23,825 bases of DNA from QPJE01 sp051747745 (GTDB lineage Bacteria > Bacillota > Halanaerobiia > Halanaerobiales > Halanaerobiaceae), in NCBI GenBank assembly GCA_051747745.1, contig JBNJGL010000036.1, positions 1 to 23,825 on the forward strand, given 5' to 3'. This document shows, one piece after another, positions 13,579 through 21,952 of the stretch. Within the stretch, counting starts at the first letter, position 1. Every line of letters begins with the position of its first letter. A program made the position numbers and the translations under genes. The notes beneath the pieces were generated by a model. It was not told where the DNA came from, searched no databases, and saw only the letters and a list, made by a program, of their open reading frames with translations.

Positions 13579-15040
13579 TTAAAACATTACTTTAGCCGGG
13601 AATTCCAGCAGATCTTTTATTTCTTTAAGAAATGCCGCAGCAGGTGCTCCTTCTACCAGTCTGTGATCAAAAGCAAGGCTCAGCCACATCATCGGTTTAA
13701 TTGTAATTTCATCATCTACTACAACAGGTTTTTTCTTAATTGTTCCAACCCCAAGTATTCCACTCTGAGGAGCATTGATAATTGGTGTAAATATTTCTGT
13801 ACCATACATGCCCAGATTGCTTATAGTTAGTGAACCACCTGTTATTTCGTCTGATTTCAGCTTGTTATTTCTGGCCTTTTCTACAAGTTCTTTTTTCTCT
13901 TTTACAATATTTTTTATATTCTTTGCTTCCAGATTTTTAAATACCGGAACTGTAAGCTTATCATCAACTGAAACTGCAAGCCCTATATTTACTCCTTCAT
14001 TATGAACAACTTCTACATCATCTTCCATATATGCATTCATAATAGGATGTCTTTCCATAGCTGCAGCTACTATTTTAATCAGAAGATCGGTTATAGAGAC
14101 TTTAAGTAAATCATCTTTCTGCATCTGATTCCAGCTATCTTTAAGTTCAATTATTTTTTCCATATTTACTTCACTTGTTACTGTCACATGGGGTATATCT
14201 GTCCAACTTTCTTTAACTTTTTTGGCACTGGNNNNNNNNNNNNNNNNNNNNNNNNNNNNNNNNNNNNNNNNNNNNNNNNNNNNNNNNNNNNNNNNNNNNN
14301 NNNNNNNNNNNNNNNNNNNNNNNNNNNNNNNAGCTATCTTTAAGTTCAATTATTTTTTCCATATTTACTTCACTTGTTACTGTCACATGGGGTATATCTG
14401 TCCAACTTTCTTTAACTTTTTTGGCACTGGACCTCCTAATACCGCTTAATTTTTCTCTGTATGCTTTAATTTCTGTTTCTTTTTCCATTTCTGCTATATA
14501 GTTTTCGATATCCTTTACTTCTATTACATTATTTTCTCCTGTTGGCTCAACTTTACGGAGATCTATATTTTTCTCTTCAGCAATTCTCCTTACAGCAGGT
14601 ACTGTCTTTACTTTATCTGTTGTTATTTCATCTTTTAATTCTTTGTCAGCTTTTTCTGCTGGCTGTTCTTTTTGGGCTGCAGGAGTTTTTTTAGCTTCTT
14701 TATTTTCTGCAGCTTCTTCTTTATCTTCCTCTACTGCTTCTTTTTCTGCTTCCGCTTCGGATTTATCTTCCTTATCAGAGATTAAGTCTTCAATATCTTC
14801 TCCTTCTTCACCAATATATCCAATTACTTCAGTTACAGGTACAACATCATCTGCTTCATAGAATTTTTTAAGCAGAATACCAGATGCAGGAGCTTCAACC
14901 TCAAAATTGGTTTTATCACTGAGAACCTCTAATATTACTTCCCCTTCTTCAACTTCATCACCTTCATCCACCAGCCAGTTTACAATCTGACCTTCTTCCA
15001 TGGTCATGCTGAGTTTGGGCATAATCAGCTCTTCTGCCAT
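13579..15040 (-). CDS. acoC: Dihydrolipoamide acyltransferase E2 of a 2-oxoacid/acetoin dehydrogenase, split by an assembly gap
   Basis: E2 subunit that carries acyl groups on a lipoyl arm and transfers them to CoA. One lipoyl domain (1-80, lipoyl Lys43 in EVLSDKTNFEVEAP), a charged Glu/Lys/Ala linker (80-140), a peripheral-subunit-binding domain (about 144-182, VPAVRRIAEEKNIDLRKVEPTG) and the catalytic domain (about 200-420). The window contains 100 N flanked by two identical 99-bp copies, which breaks the frame as written. Removing the N and one copy (199 bp) restores a single frame of 420 residues. The catalytic DHRxxDG motif is DHRLVEG (392-398), with Glu for the usual Asp. The ATG follows AAGGAGG. 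It is the third gene of E1alpha-E1beta-E2. Acetoin dehydrogenase fits the short E1 subunits and anaerobic setting, but pyruvate or another 2-oxoacid is not excluded. No E3 is present here. Confidence 0.88.
14133..14231. repeat. 99-bp duplicate, copy 1 (contig end left of gap)
   Basis: Identical to 14332-14430. Both copies encode the same stretch of E2 (about residues 205-236). Best read as unmerged overlapping contig ends. Confidence 0.95.
14232..14331. other. Assembly gap of exactly 100 N
   Basis: A conventional placeholder length for a scaffold join. Because the flanks overlap by 99 bp, no sequence is probably missing. Confidence 0.98.
14332..14430. repeat. 99-bp duplicate, copy 2 (contig end right of gap)
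   Basis: Same sequence as 14133-14231. Collapsing the two copies across the gap restores the E2 reading frame. Confidence 0.95.
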
Positions 15041-15085
15041 AATATTTATACCTCCTTATAATCTATCCTGACTTATATACTTATG

Positions 15086-16060
15086 TTATTTAGTTAATTT
15101 CATTACAGCATCTATAATTTTTTCTTCACTTGGAATAAATTCTTCCTCTAACACTGGAGAAAATGGTACCGGAGTATTCGGACCTGTAACTCGCTTAATC
15201 GGCTTTTCCAGATAATAGAATGCTTCACTGTCAGAAATTCTTGCCGCTATATCTCCACCAACTCCGCCTCTTCTTGGAGCTTCGTGAACTATAACTACCT
15301 TACCTGTTTTGCTTACAGATTTAACTATACTCTCCATGTCAAGTGGAACCAGTGTTCTTGGATCAAGTACTTCTGCATCCACTCCTTTTTCTGCAAGTGT
15401 TTCGGCAGCATTTAATGCTTTAAATACCATATGAGAAGTGGCTATTATAGTTACATCTTTTCCTTCTCTTTTTATATCTGCTTTTCCAAATGGAATTGTA
15501 TATTCTTCTTCTGGAACTTCACCTTTTTCGCCATAACCTTTTTTATGTTCTACAAACATGACAGGATTGTCATCTCGAATCGCTGTTTTAAGTAACCCTT
15601 TTAGGTCATATGGAGTAGAAGGCATTACAACTTTGAGTCCGGGAATATGATAAAGCAGTGCTTCCAGGCTCTGAGTATGCTGTGCTCCAGCTTCTGCTGC
15701 TCCAGCCGGCATCCTCATTACAAATGGTGCATTCTGCTGGCCGCCAAACATATAGTGGATTTTCGCCCCCTGATTCATCAGCTGGTCAGAAGCAATAGTG
15801 ACAAAGTCCATGAACATCATTTCTGCTACCGGACGCATTCCTAGCAGTGATGCTCCAACAGCAGCTCCTGCTATTGCGGCTTCAGAAATAGGAGTGTCTC
15901 TAACCCTATCTTCACCAAATTCTTCTACTAAATTACCTGTAACACCAAAAGCACCACCATAAACTCCAACATCTTCACCCATTATGAAGACATTTTCGTC
16001 TCTCTGCATCTCTTCACGAAGTGCTTCTCTTACTGCTTCTCTTCCTGTTATAACTCTCAT
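15086..16060 (-). CDS. acoB: Thiamine-diphosphate dehydrogenase E1 beta subunit (acetoin/pyruvate type)
   Basis: A 324-residue transketolase-like subunit that supplies half of the thiamine diphosphate site. Visible motifs include EDVGVYGGAFGVTGNL near residue 30, RDTPISEAAIAGAAVGASLLGMRPVAE with the conserved Glu that activates the cofactor, MRMPAGAAEAGAQHTQSLEA (113-132) and the C-terminal VHEAPRRGGVGGDIAA. The length matches AcoB and bacterial PdhB. Its ATG overlaps the E1alpha stop codon (TAATG), indicating translational coupling, with a GGGAGG site inside the end of E1alpha. E2 starts 45 bp after its stop. Substrate (acetoin, pyruvate or a branched 2-oxoacid) cannot be settled from sequence alone. 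Confidence 0.93.
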   Translation of the reverse strand: MRVITGREAVREALREEMQRDENVFIMGEDVGVYGGAFGVTGNLVEEFGEDRVRDTPISEAAIAGAAVGASLLGMRPVAEMMFMDFVTIASDQLMNQGAKIHYMFGGQQNAPFVMRMPAGAAEAGAQHTQSLEALLYHIPGLKVVMPSTPYDLKGLLKTAIRDDNPVMFVEHKKGYGEKGEVPEEEYTIPFGKADIKREGKDVTIIATSHMVFKALNAAETLAEKGVDAEVLDPRTLVPLDMESIVKSVSKTGKVVIVHEAPRRGGVGGDIAARISDSEAFYYLEKPIKRVTGPNTPVPFSPVLEEEFIPSEEKIIDAVMKLTK

Positions 16061-17037
16061 TATAATTCCACCTCCCTATCTACATATACATCATCAAATA
16101 TTTCTTCTTTGTCTGGATATGGACTTTCTTTTGCAAATTCAACTGCTTCTTTTACTTCAGCATCAACTTCATCTTTTATTTCTTTTATTTTATCTTCATC
16201 GAGCAAATTCTGTTCGATAAGTATCTGTTCAAAATTAGCGATTGGATCTCTTTCTTTCCATTCCTTTTCTTCTTCTTTTGTTCTGTAAACTCTGGCATCA
16301 CTCTTAGAGTGGCCTTTCCAGCGATATGTTTCTGCAACTATCAGGCTGGGGCCGCCGTCATTTCTTGCTCTCTTAGCAGCTTCTACAACTGTATCATATA
16401 CTTCTAAAGCTTTGTTTCCATCTACTCTAACACCTGGTATACCATAAGATTCTCCTCTTTTAGCCAGATCTTTAATCTTAAATGCTTTTTCTATCGAAGT
16501 GGACATTCCATACTGGTTATTTTCACAGACAAATACTACCGGAAGATTCCAGGCTGCTGCCAGGTTTGCGGCTTCGTGAAAAGCTCCCTGATTCATGGCT
16601 CCATCACCAAAAAAGTTAAGTACAACTTCATCACGGTTCTGCATCTTAAGCGCCAGAGCAGCTCCAACTGCTATTGGAATACCACCACCGACAATACCAT
16701 TTGCACCTAAATTATTTGTGCTGGTATCAATAATGTGTAAAGAACCACCTTTACCTTTACAGGCACCTGTTTTTTTACCAAACAGTTCTGCCATCATTTC
16801 CTTAATATCAGATCCTTTTGCAATAGAGTGACCATGACCTCTGTGGGTACTGCTTATATAATCTTCATCCCGCAGGGCATTTATTGCTCCAACTGCGGTA
16901 GCTTCCTCACCAATATAAAGGTGAGTAGTACCGGTAATGTCACCTCTGGAAATAAACTGGTCCACTTTTCTTTCGAACTGCCTAATTCTCCACATATCTC
17001 TGTACATCTTTAATTTTTTCTCTTCAGACAATTCCAT
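16060..17037 (-). CDS. acoA: Thiamine-diphosphate dehydrogenase E1 alpha subunit (acetoin/pyruvate type)
   Basis: A 325-residue E1alpha that binds thiamine diphosphate and performs decarboxylation or C-C cleavage followed by reductive acylation of the E2 lipoyl arm. The cofactor motif starts GDGAMNQGAFHEAANLAAAW (144-163) and ends in ENNQYGMST (172-180); STHRGHGHSIAKG (63-75) and GKGGSLHI (95-102) are also conserved. The start at ATG 17037 has GGAGG eight bases upstream; an earlier in-frame GTG overlaps the site. It is the first gene of the E1alpha-E1beta-E2 operon with a strong promoter 76 bp upstream, divergent from the PRD regulator. The compact length without a long N-terminal extension favours the acetoin-dehydrogenase-like group. 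Halanaerobiales normally oxidise pyruvate by ferredoxin oxidoreductase, which also argues for a special substrate. Confidence 0.93.
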   Translation of the reverse strand: MELSEEKKLKMYRDMWRIRQFERKVDQFISRGDITGTTHLYIGEEATAVGAINALRDEDYISSTHRGHGHSIAKGSDIKEMMAELFGKKTGACKGKGGSLHIIDTSTNNLGANGIVGGGIPIAVGAALALKMQNRDEVVLNFFGDGAMNQGAFHEAANLAAAWNLPVVFVCENNQYGMSTSIEKAFKIKDLAKRGESYGIPGVRVDGNKALEVYDTVVEAAKRARNDGGPSLIVAETYRWKGHSKSDARVYRTKEEEKEWKERDPIANFEQILIEQNLLDEDKIKEIKDEVDAEVKEAVEFAKESPYPDKEEIFDDVYVDREVEL

Positions 17038-17112
17038 TGCCTTCACCTCCACGCGTTATTAACTTATTTTTTTACATTTGTTCTGTGGCATATCTTTTGT
17101 AAATCTATTTTA

Positions 17113-17141
17113 ATAGTACCATCAGAAATTAGGTATGTCAA
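17113..17141 (-). promoter_or_regulatory. Sigma-A promoter for the E1alpha-E1beta-E2 operon
   Basis: On the minus strand: consensus TTGACA, a 17-bp spacer and TACTAT. It does not look like the sigma-54 promoters of classical aco operons, and no AcoR gene is present. Confidence 0.8.
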
Positions 17142-17199
17142 GGTAATCCCGATAATTTTTCTCAAAATTTCATCAATTCTTAATTGTGATTACAATCAC

Positions 17200-17265
17200 T
17201 TGTACCAGGTACCAAAAGAGTCTTTGGTACCTGGTACAAAACGAGGGGGTTTGTACCCGGTACCA
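17200..17265. repeat. GTACC-GGTAC palindromic repeat cluster between divergent promoters
   Basis: ttgtaccaggtaccaaa (17200-17216) and tttggtacctggtacaa (17223-17239) form a perfect 17-bp stem with a six-base loop. A third arm, tttgtacccggtacca (17250-17265), follows. Related hairpins occur at 9058 and 22467. The rest of the 364-bp gap holds the two promoters; no gene is visible. Confidence 0.85.
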
Positions 17266-17322
17266 TCATTTCGTTATAAAATACTTCCACATTAATCCGG
17301 AAATATCATCCGAGCCATTCCA

Positions 17323-17351
17323 TTGTTTAAAAAAATCTGCTGTGATAATAT
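17323..17351 (+). promoter_or_regulatory. Promoter for the PRD regulator and galactitol-type PTS
   Basis: TTGTTT, a 17-bp spacer and TAATAT, about 50 bp before the regulator's ATG. Imperfect -35, as expected for an activator-dependent promoter. Confidence 0.55.
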
Positions 17352-17401
17352 TAATATAGAATAAATTAAGATAATTCCGAAAATATAATGGAGGATTAAT
17401 T

Positions 17402-19405
17402 ATGCATCTGGCATATGAAAGATTAAATAAAATTGTTTGTATACTTCTTCAATCAGATTCTCCTATTACCATACAGTCTCTTGCAGATGAATTAAATATA
17501 TCGCGCCGTACAGTTCGAAAGGATCTCAAAGAACTGCAGAAATTTTTGGAGAAAAACGGATTTAAACTTATTAAAAAACCTAATGTCGGTGTCTGGCTGG
17601 AACTTAATGATAATGAACGAGAATTGTTCCAGAATGAGCTGCTGAATAATCTTCAAAACACCAAACAGCTTACACCCAAGCAGAGACAGAATTATATTCT
17701 TAAATTGATTTTTGAAGACAGCGGTTATTCCGTAAATGACCTTTCCAGGCAGCTGTATGTTTCCGATGCAACTATTTACAAGGATTTAAAAGAAATAAGA
17801 GAATGGCTGAAGAAATATGATCTGCAGCTTATAAAAAATGAGGATGGTTTAAATATAGAAGGTAAGGAAAAAAACTGGCGCAAATTCACAGCAGAGCTTC
17901 TGGTCAAAGTTCAGGATGAAAATATTTTGAATAATTTTTTGAGTGTAAATAAAGATAATTCCCGCATAGATCATTCAGTCTACAGCTCTCTAAAAGATCT
18001 TTTTACAAATGTAAATATGGATAGATTGATTGAAGTACTAGAAAATATCTTAATTGAAGTTGAAAGAGAACTCGATTTTTCATTTACAGATCAGACTTTT
18101 AATGGACTGATTATACATACAGCCATCAGTTTAGAGAGATTGAAGGAAGACAAAAATATTATAATGGATAAAAATAGTTTAAAAAATCTTAAATACAAAG
18201 AAGAATACAAAATAGCCAATTTTATAGCTGAAAAGATAGACGAAAAGCTTAATATTCAGCTTCCAGAATCAGAAGTCGGATATATGTGTCTCCATATTCT
18301 TGGTTCTAAATCTCTCAAAAATGTTGATACAGATAACCTGGATGATCTACTCAAAACTGTTGATCGAGAAATTATTGAAACTGCAAACAGTATTATAGAA
18401 ATGTCGGAAGATATATTAAATGTTAGTCTGCAGAATGACCGAAAACTTTTTACAGGACTTATTCTGCATTTAAGACCGGCAGTCAACCGGCTTAGATATG
18501 GGCTGAGCCTGCGCAATCCACTACTTGAGAATATAAAAAAGAATTATCCTAATGTTTTTGGAGCAGCCTGGGCTACAAGTATAATCTTTAAAGAAAAGCT
18601 CAATCTGCAGATTAAGGAAGAAGAAGTTGCCTACATTGCTCTTCATCTGGGAGCCGCACTGGAGCGAAAAAAAAGAACTGTCAATCTGCTGCTTGTCTGC
18701 GGAAGTGGAATAGGCACTGCACAGCTTTTAGCTTCCAAGCTGCAGGAAAACTTTGTCAATATCAATATTATTGATTCTATATCACTGCACAGTTTGAAAA
18801 ACTACAGCCTAAAAGGTATTGATTTAATTATAAGTACTGTACCGGCAAGATTTGAAGAAAAACCATTTATACAGGTTAATCCACTTCTTTTAGAAGAAGA
18901 CGTTAAAAAAATAAAAAATGAACTCAATCAAATCAAAAGCAAAAACAGCATAAATGAGCTTGCACAAATTGAAAACTCTCTATTTGACAGGAAACTTATT
19001 TTTCTTGATTTGAATATTAAATCTAAAGAAAAACTTCTCAATTTTCTAATAGATAAACTGGTAGAAAGAAAAATCGTAGAAGAAGAGTTCAGCCGATCTG
19101 TATTTGCAAGAGAAGATCTTACTTCAACAGAAATAACCAAAGGTATGGCTATCCCACATGGAGATAACGAATTTGTACTAAAATCTCGTGTAGCTATTGC
19201 CAGACTAAAAAAAGGTATCAAATGGGGCGATGATTCTAATAATGTTAATATGATATTTCTGCTTGCTTTAGAAGATAAATCTAAAGCAAAAAAATTCTTC
19301 AGAGTCTTTAACCTTCTGGTAAAAGATGAGCAATTTTTTGAAAATATACTCAGTGCAGGCTCTGCAGAGCAGATATACAGTTTGCTGTCAAAAAATACTT
19401 TTTAA
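17402..19405 (+). CDS. PRD-containing transcriptional activator (MtlR/LicR type) with IIB- and IIA-like domains
   Basis: A 667-residue PTS-controlled DNA-binding activator. Domains in order: HTH (about 5-60, SLADELNISRRTVRKDLKEL), second HTH (about 95-150, DLSRQLYVSDATIYKDLKEI), PRD1 (about 195-305, His239 and His298), PRD2 (about 315-425, His356 and His415), a GatB-like IIB domain (428-510, Cys433 in LLVCGSGIGTAQLL) and a IIA domain (about 527-665, His586 in GMAIPHGDNE). HPr and the cognate PTS are known to phosphorylate such sites, linking activity to sugar supply and catabolite state. All phosphorylatable residues are present, so full regulation is likely. ATG follows TGGAGGAT. It heads the operon with IIA, IIB and IIC and probably activates it; it could also affect the divergent E1/E2 operon. 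Confidence 0.94.
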   Translation: MHLAYERLNKIVCILLQSDSPITIQSLADELNISRRTVRKDLKELQKFLEKNGFKLIKKPNVGVWLELNDNERELFQNELLNNLQNTKQLTPKQRQNYILKLIFEDSGYSVNDLSRQLYVSDATIYKDLKEIREWLKKYDLQLIKNEDGLNIEGKEKNWRKFTAELLVKVQDENILNNFLSVNKDNSRIDHSVYSSLKDLFTNVNMDRLIEVLENILIEVERELDFSFTDQTFNGLIIHTAISLERLKEDKNIIMDKNSLKNLKYKEEYKIANFIAEKIDEKLNIQLPESEVGYMCLHILGSKSLKNVDTDNLDDLLKTVDREIIETANSIIEMSEDILNVSLQNDRKLFTGLILHLRPAVNRLRYGLSLRNPLLENIKKNYPNVFGAAWATSIIFKEKLNLQIKEEEVAYIALHLGAALERKKRTVNLLLVCGSGIGTAQLLASKLQENFVNINIIDSISLHSLKNYSLKGIDLIISTVPARFEEKPFIQVNPLLLEEDVKKIKNELNQIKSKNSINELAQIENSLFDRKLIFLDLNIKSKEKLLNFLIDKLVERKIVEEEFSRSVFAREDLTSTEITKGMAIPHGDNEFVLKSRVAIARLKKGIKWGDDSNNVNMIFLLALEDKSKAKKFFRVFNLLVKDEQFFENILSAGSAEQIYSLLSKNTF

Positions 19406-19501
19406 GTATATTATATTCATCTTTTACTGCTGCATCCAGGATTTATATTTATTCTTAAATTTAAAAATTATATTATTTGCCAAAAAGGAGAGATGGGAAT
19501 T

Positions 19502-19987
19502 ATGAAAAAGAATTCAACACTACTGAATATTGATAGTATGGTGGAAAAAGATTTGATACTTATAAATGATCAATCTAAAACACAGGAAGAACTTTTCAAA
19601 AAAGTATCTGAAATTTTAATGAAAAAAAATATAGTTAAAGAAAGTTACTATAATGCACTGCTTGAGAGAGAATCTATTTTCCCTACCGGTATAAATACAG
19701 AACCAATTAATGTGGCTATACCTCATACAGATAATAAACATATCAAAAGAGCCTCTTTAATGATTGTTAAAATGGACAATCCTATTACCTTTAAACAGAT
19801 GGATGACAAAAATAACGAAGTTAATGTTGAGGTTATCTTCTTTCTCCTGATTGATGAAAAGGAAAAGCAGAGTAAATTTTTAAGCAAGCTGATTATGGCT
19901 TTTCAGAATTCTAGCTTTCTAAAATCTATCAAAAATTCTGAGAATAAAGATGAGATACTTAATTTAGTTAAGGAGAATCTGCAGTAA
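19502..19987 (+). CDS. gatA: PTS galactitol-type IIA component
   Basis: A 161-residue IIA of the fructose/mannitol-like (PTS_EIIA_2) fold that transfers phosphate from HPr to the IIB protein. The active histidine is His75 in VAIPHTDNKHI, preceded by FPTGINTEPINVA, the pattern of GatA proteins. EVIFFLLIDEKEKQSKFLSKL is also typical. Two starts are possible: ATG 19493 lies only two bases after AAGGAG, whereas ATG 19502 lies eleven bases after it; the second is preferred but the spacing is unusual. It follows the regulator after about 95 bp with no visible terminator, so one transcript is likely. Confidence 0.9.
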   Translation: MKKNSTLLNIDSMVEKDLILINDQSKTQEELFKKVSEILMKKNIVKESYYNALLERESIFPTGINTEPINVAIPHTDNKHIKRASLMIVKMDNPITFKQMDDKNNEVNVEVIFFLLIDEKEKQSKFLSKLIMAFQNSSFLKSIKNSENKDEILNLVKENLQ

Positions 19988-20058
19988 ATCTCATCTATAA
20001 TAACAGGATATTTTGTCTTTTACAAATTCTTATTTTTGAAAAAAGGAGGTGAATTTGA

Positions 20059-20346
20059 GTGAAAAAAAATATTTTGCTTGTCTGTGGTACTGGTATTGCA
20101 ACATCGACTGTAGTAGGAGAAAAGATAAAAGAAATTGCAAAAGAGAATAATTTCGATGTCAATATCAATCAGGTTAAAGTTACTGAAGCCAAGAGTCATC
20201 TCGAAGATAATAAAGTAGATTTACTTATTGCTACTACTCAGCTTCCTTTTGAAGTTGATGTTCCTTATGTAAAAGGACTTCCTTTTATTAGTGGTGTTGG
20301 AGAAGAAGAAGTAATAGAAGAAGTTAAAAATATCTTGAAGGACTAG
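20059..20346 (+). CDS. gatB: PTS galactitol-type IIB component
   Basis: A 95-residue cytoplasmic IIB. The phosphocysteine is Cys9 in LLVCGTGIATSTVV, at the same position as in Escherichia coli GatB; LLIATTQLPFEVDVPYVKGLPF is the second conserved stretch. Translation starts at GTG with AGGAGGT eight bases upstream; there is no in-frame ATG nearby. It lies 71 bp after gatA and 18 bp before the IIC gene, in one operon. Confidence 0.94.
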   Translation: MKKNILLVCGTGIATSTVVGEKIKEIAKENNFDVNINQVKVTEAKSHLEDNKVDLLIATTQLPFEVDVPYVKGLPFISGVGEEEVIEEVKNILKD

Positions 20347-20364
20347 ACTAAAGGAGGAAATATA

Positions 20365-21693
20365 ATGCAAGCTGCTATTCAGTATGTACTTGATTTAGGG
20401 GCACAAGTTTTTCTGCCAATTATAATCTTTATTATGGGACTAATTTTTAAACAGAAACCTGGAAAAGCCTTTAAATCAGGATTATTAATAGGTATTGGTT
20501 TTGTTGGTATTAATCTTGTACTTAACTTACTGGTGAGCAATCTTGGCCCTGCAGCAAAGGCTATGATTGATAATTTTGGGGTTTCTCTCAATATTATTGA
20601 TGTAGGCTGGCCCGCTTCAGCAGCGATTGCCTATGGTACCAAAGTAGGAGCATTTGTTATACCAATTGTACTTCTGGTCAATGTTGTTATGATTTTCTTT
20701 AAGCTTACTAAAACCTTAAATGTTGATATCTGGAACTACTGGCATTTTGCTTTTACCGGTTCTTTAGTAGCTACTGTTACTAACAGTTTAACCTGGGGTC
20801 TCGTTACTGCTGCCCTCAATGCAGCAATTGTGCTTGTTCTGGCAGACTGGACAGCTCCCATGGTGCAGAAATTCTACAACATACCCAATATATCTCTACC
20901 ACACGGATTTTCAGCAGCATATGTACCAATTGCAATACCTTTAAATGCTATGATAGATAAAATACCTGTAATAAATGATATTGAACTTGATCCAGAAACA
21001 ATACAGGAGAAATTTGGTGTTTTTGGTGAACCGATCTTTATGGGCCTTGTATTAGGAATTATTGTAGGTATGCTGGCCCAGTACAGTACTCCAGAAATAT
21101 TGAATCTTGGTGTTACAATGGCCGCTGTTATGCTTCTGTTCCCCAGAGTGGTTAAAATTCTTATGGAAGGTCTGACACCTCTATCTGAATCAGCAAAAAA
21201 ATATATGCGCGAAAAGTTCCAGGACAGAGAATTCTATATAGGACTTGATTCTGCAATTGCTATAGGTCATCCAAGTGCTATTTCTACAGCTCTTATCCTG
21301 GTCCCACTTACAATCTTTTTAGCTGTAATTATACCAGGTAATAGTGTACTTCCATTTGGAGACCTGGCAACTCTACCATTTATGGTTGTAATGATTATTC
21401 CGATTACAAAAGGTAATATCTTTAGATCAACTTTAATCGGATCTATCGTCATCGGTGTTGGACTGCTTATAGCCACCAACCTGGCGCCAATGATCACATC
21501 TGCAGCTAAAACAACTTCTTTTGAATTCCCAGAAGGAGCAAATATTATTTCCAGTATATGTGATGGTGGTAATCCTCTTACCTGGTTGATAGTTAAATTC
21601 ATGAACCTGGGTATATTTGGAGTTGGACTGATTGCAATAGCTGTTGTTGGCTTTGGATATTATGTATATAGAAATGTAGGTACTTCCGCATAA
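20365..21693 (+). CDS. gatC: PTS galactitol-type IIC permease
   Basis: A 442-residue integral membrane protein of the Gat family, which imports galactitol or related polyols/pentoses and phosphorylates them through IIB. There are about ten to twelve hydrophobic segments; GVSLNIIDVGWPASAAIAYGT, WNYWHFAFTGSLV, IAIGHPSAISTALILVPLT and ISSICDGGNPLTWL are GatC features. The length is close to the usual 420-460. The ATG follows AAAGGAGG. A strong terminator follows the stop. No galactitol-1-phosphate dehydrogenase (gatD), tagatose kinase or aldolase is encoded with it, so the substrate is uncertain; the SorE-like dehydrogenase elsewhere in the window could serve. Confidence 0.94.
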   Translation: MQAAIQYVLDLGAQVFLPIIIFIMGLIFKQKPGKAFKSGLLIGIGFVGINLVLNLLVSNLGPAAKAMIDNFGVSLNIIDVGWPASAAIAYGTKVGAFVIPIVLLVNVVMIFFKLTKTLNVDIWNYWHFAFTGSLVATVTNSLTWGLVTAALNAAIVLVLADWTAPMVQKFYNIPNISLPHGFSAAYVPIAIPLNAMIDKIPVINDIELDPETIQEKFGVFGEPIFMGLVLGIIVGMLAQYSTPEILNLGVTMAAVMLLFPRVVKILMEGLTPLSESAKKYMREKFQDREFYIGLDSAIAIGHPSAISTALILVPLTIFLAVIIPGNSVLPFGDLATLPFMVVMIIPITKGNIFRSTLIGSIVIGVGLLIATNLAPMITSAAKTTSFEFPEGANIISSICDGGNPLTWLIVKFMNLGIFGVGLIAIAVVGFGYYVYRNVGTSA

Positions 21694-21733
21694 TTAAAAT
21701 TATATTATCTTTGTAGTGTAAATAATATCTCTT

Positions 21734-21785
21734 AACAGATTAGCCATATTTAAATAAACATTTTGGCTAATCTGTTCATATTTTT
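21734..21785 (+). terminator. Rho-independent terminator of the galactitol-type PTS operon
   Basis: aacagattagcca (21734-21746) pairs perfectly with tggctaatctgtt (21764-21776) over 13 bp, followed by cata and six T residues. Confidence 0.88.
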
Positions 21786-21822
21786 TAATTATAAAGAAAA
21801 ATATTTTTATTTTATACAAACA

Positions 21823-21877
21823 CAGCAAAAATCAGGGCCCTTTTTAGGGCCTTATATTTTTAAATATTTTTTTGCTG
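21823..21877 (+). terminator. Nested hairpin with T tract, second terminator or leader structure
   Basis: Inner stem agggccct/agggcctt (21834-21841, 21846-21853; one G-T pair) is followed by tatattttt. An outer pair cagcaaaaa (21823-21831) and tttttgctg (21869-21877) encloses it. The alternative pairings could form a terminator/antiterminator switch ahead of the next gene, or a backup terminator. Confidence 0.5.
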
Positions 21878-21891
21878 CAGCAATCTTAAAT

Positions 21892-21912
21892 ATTTGCATA
21901 AAAAATGCAAAT
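21892..21912. promoter_or_regulatory. Short palindrome upstream of the C_GCAxxG_C_C gene
   Basis: atttgcat and atgcaaat flank a five-A spacer and end 40 bp before the start codon. TTGCAT inside it and TAGATA 17 bp downstream could be a weak promoter, in which case the palindrome would be an operator. Confidence 0.4.
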
Positions 21913-21952
21913 ACGATAGATATATTAAAGGAAATAGGGAGGTAAATTTAAA

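Noticed and set aside
14213..15040. Two separate truncated E2 genes or a true tandem duplication
   Set aside because: The identical 99-bp flanks around exactly 100 N and the in-frame 420-residue product on collapse point to unmerged contig ends.
17053..17401. CRISPR array from the GTACC repeats
   Set aside because: Only three half-elements, palindromic, without regular spacers or cas genes.
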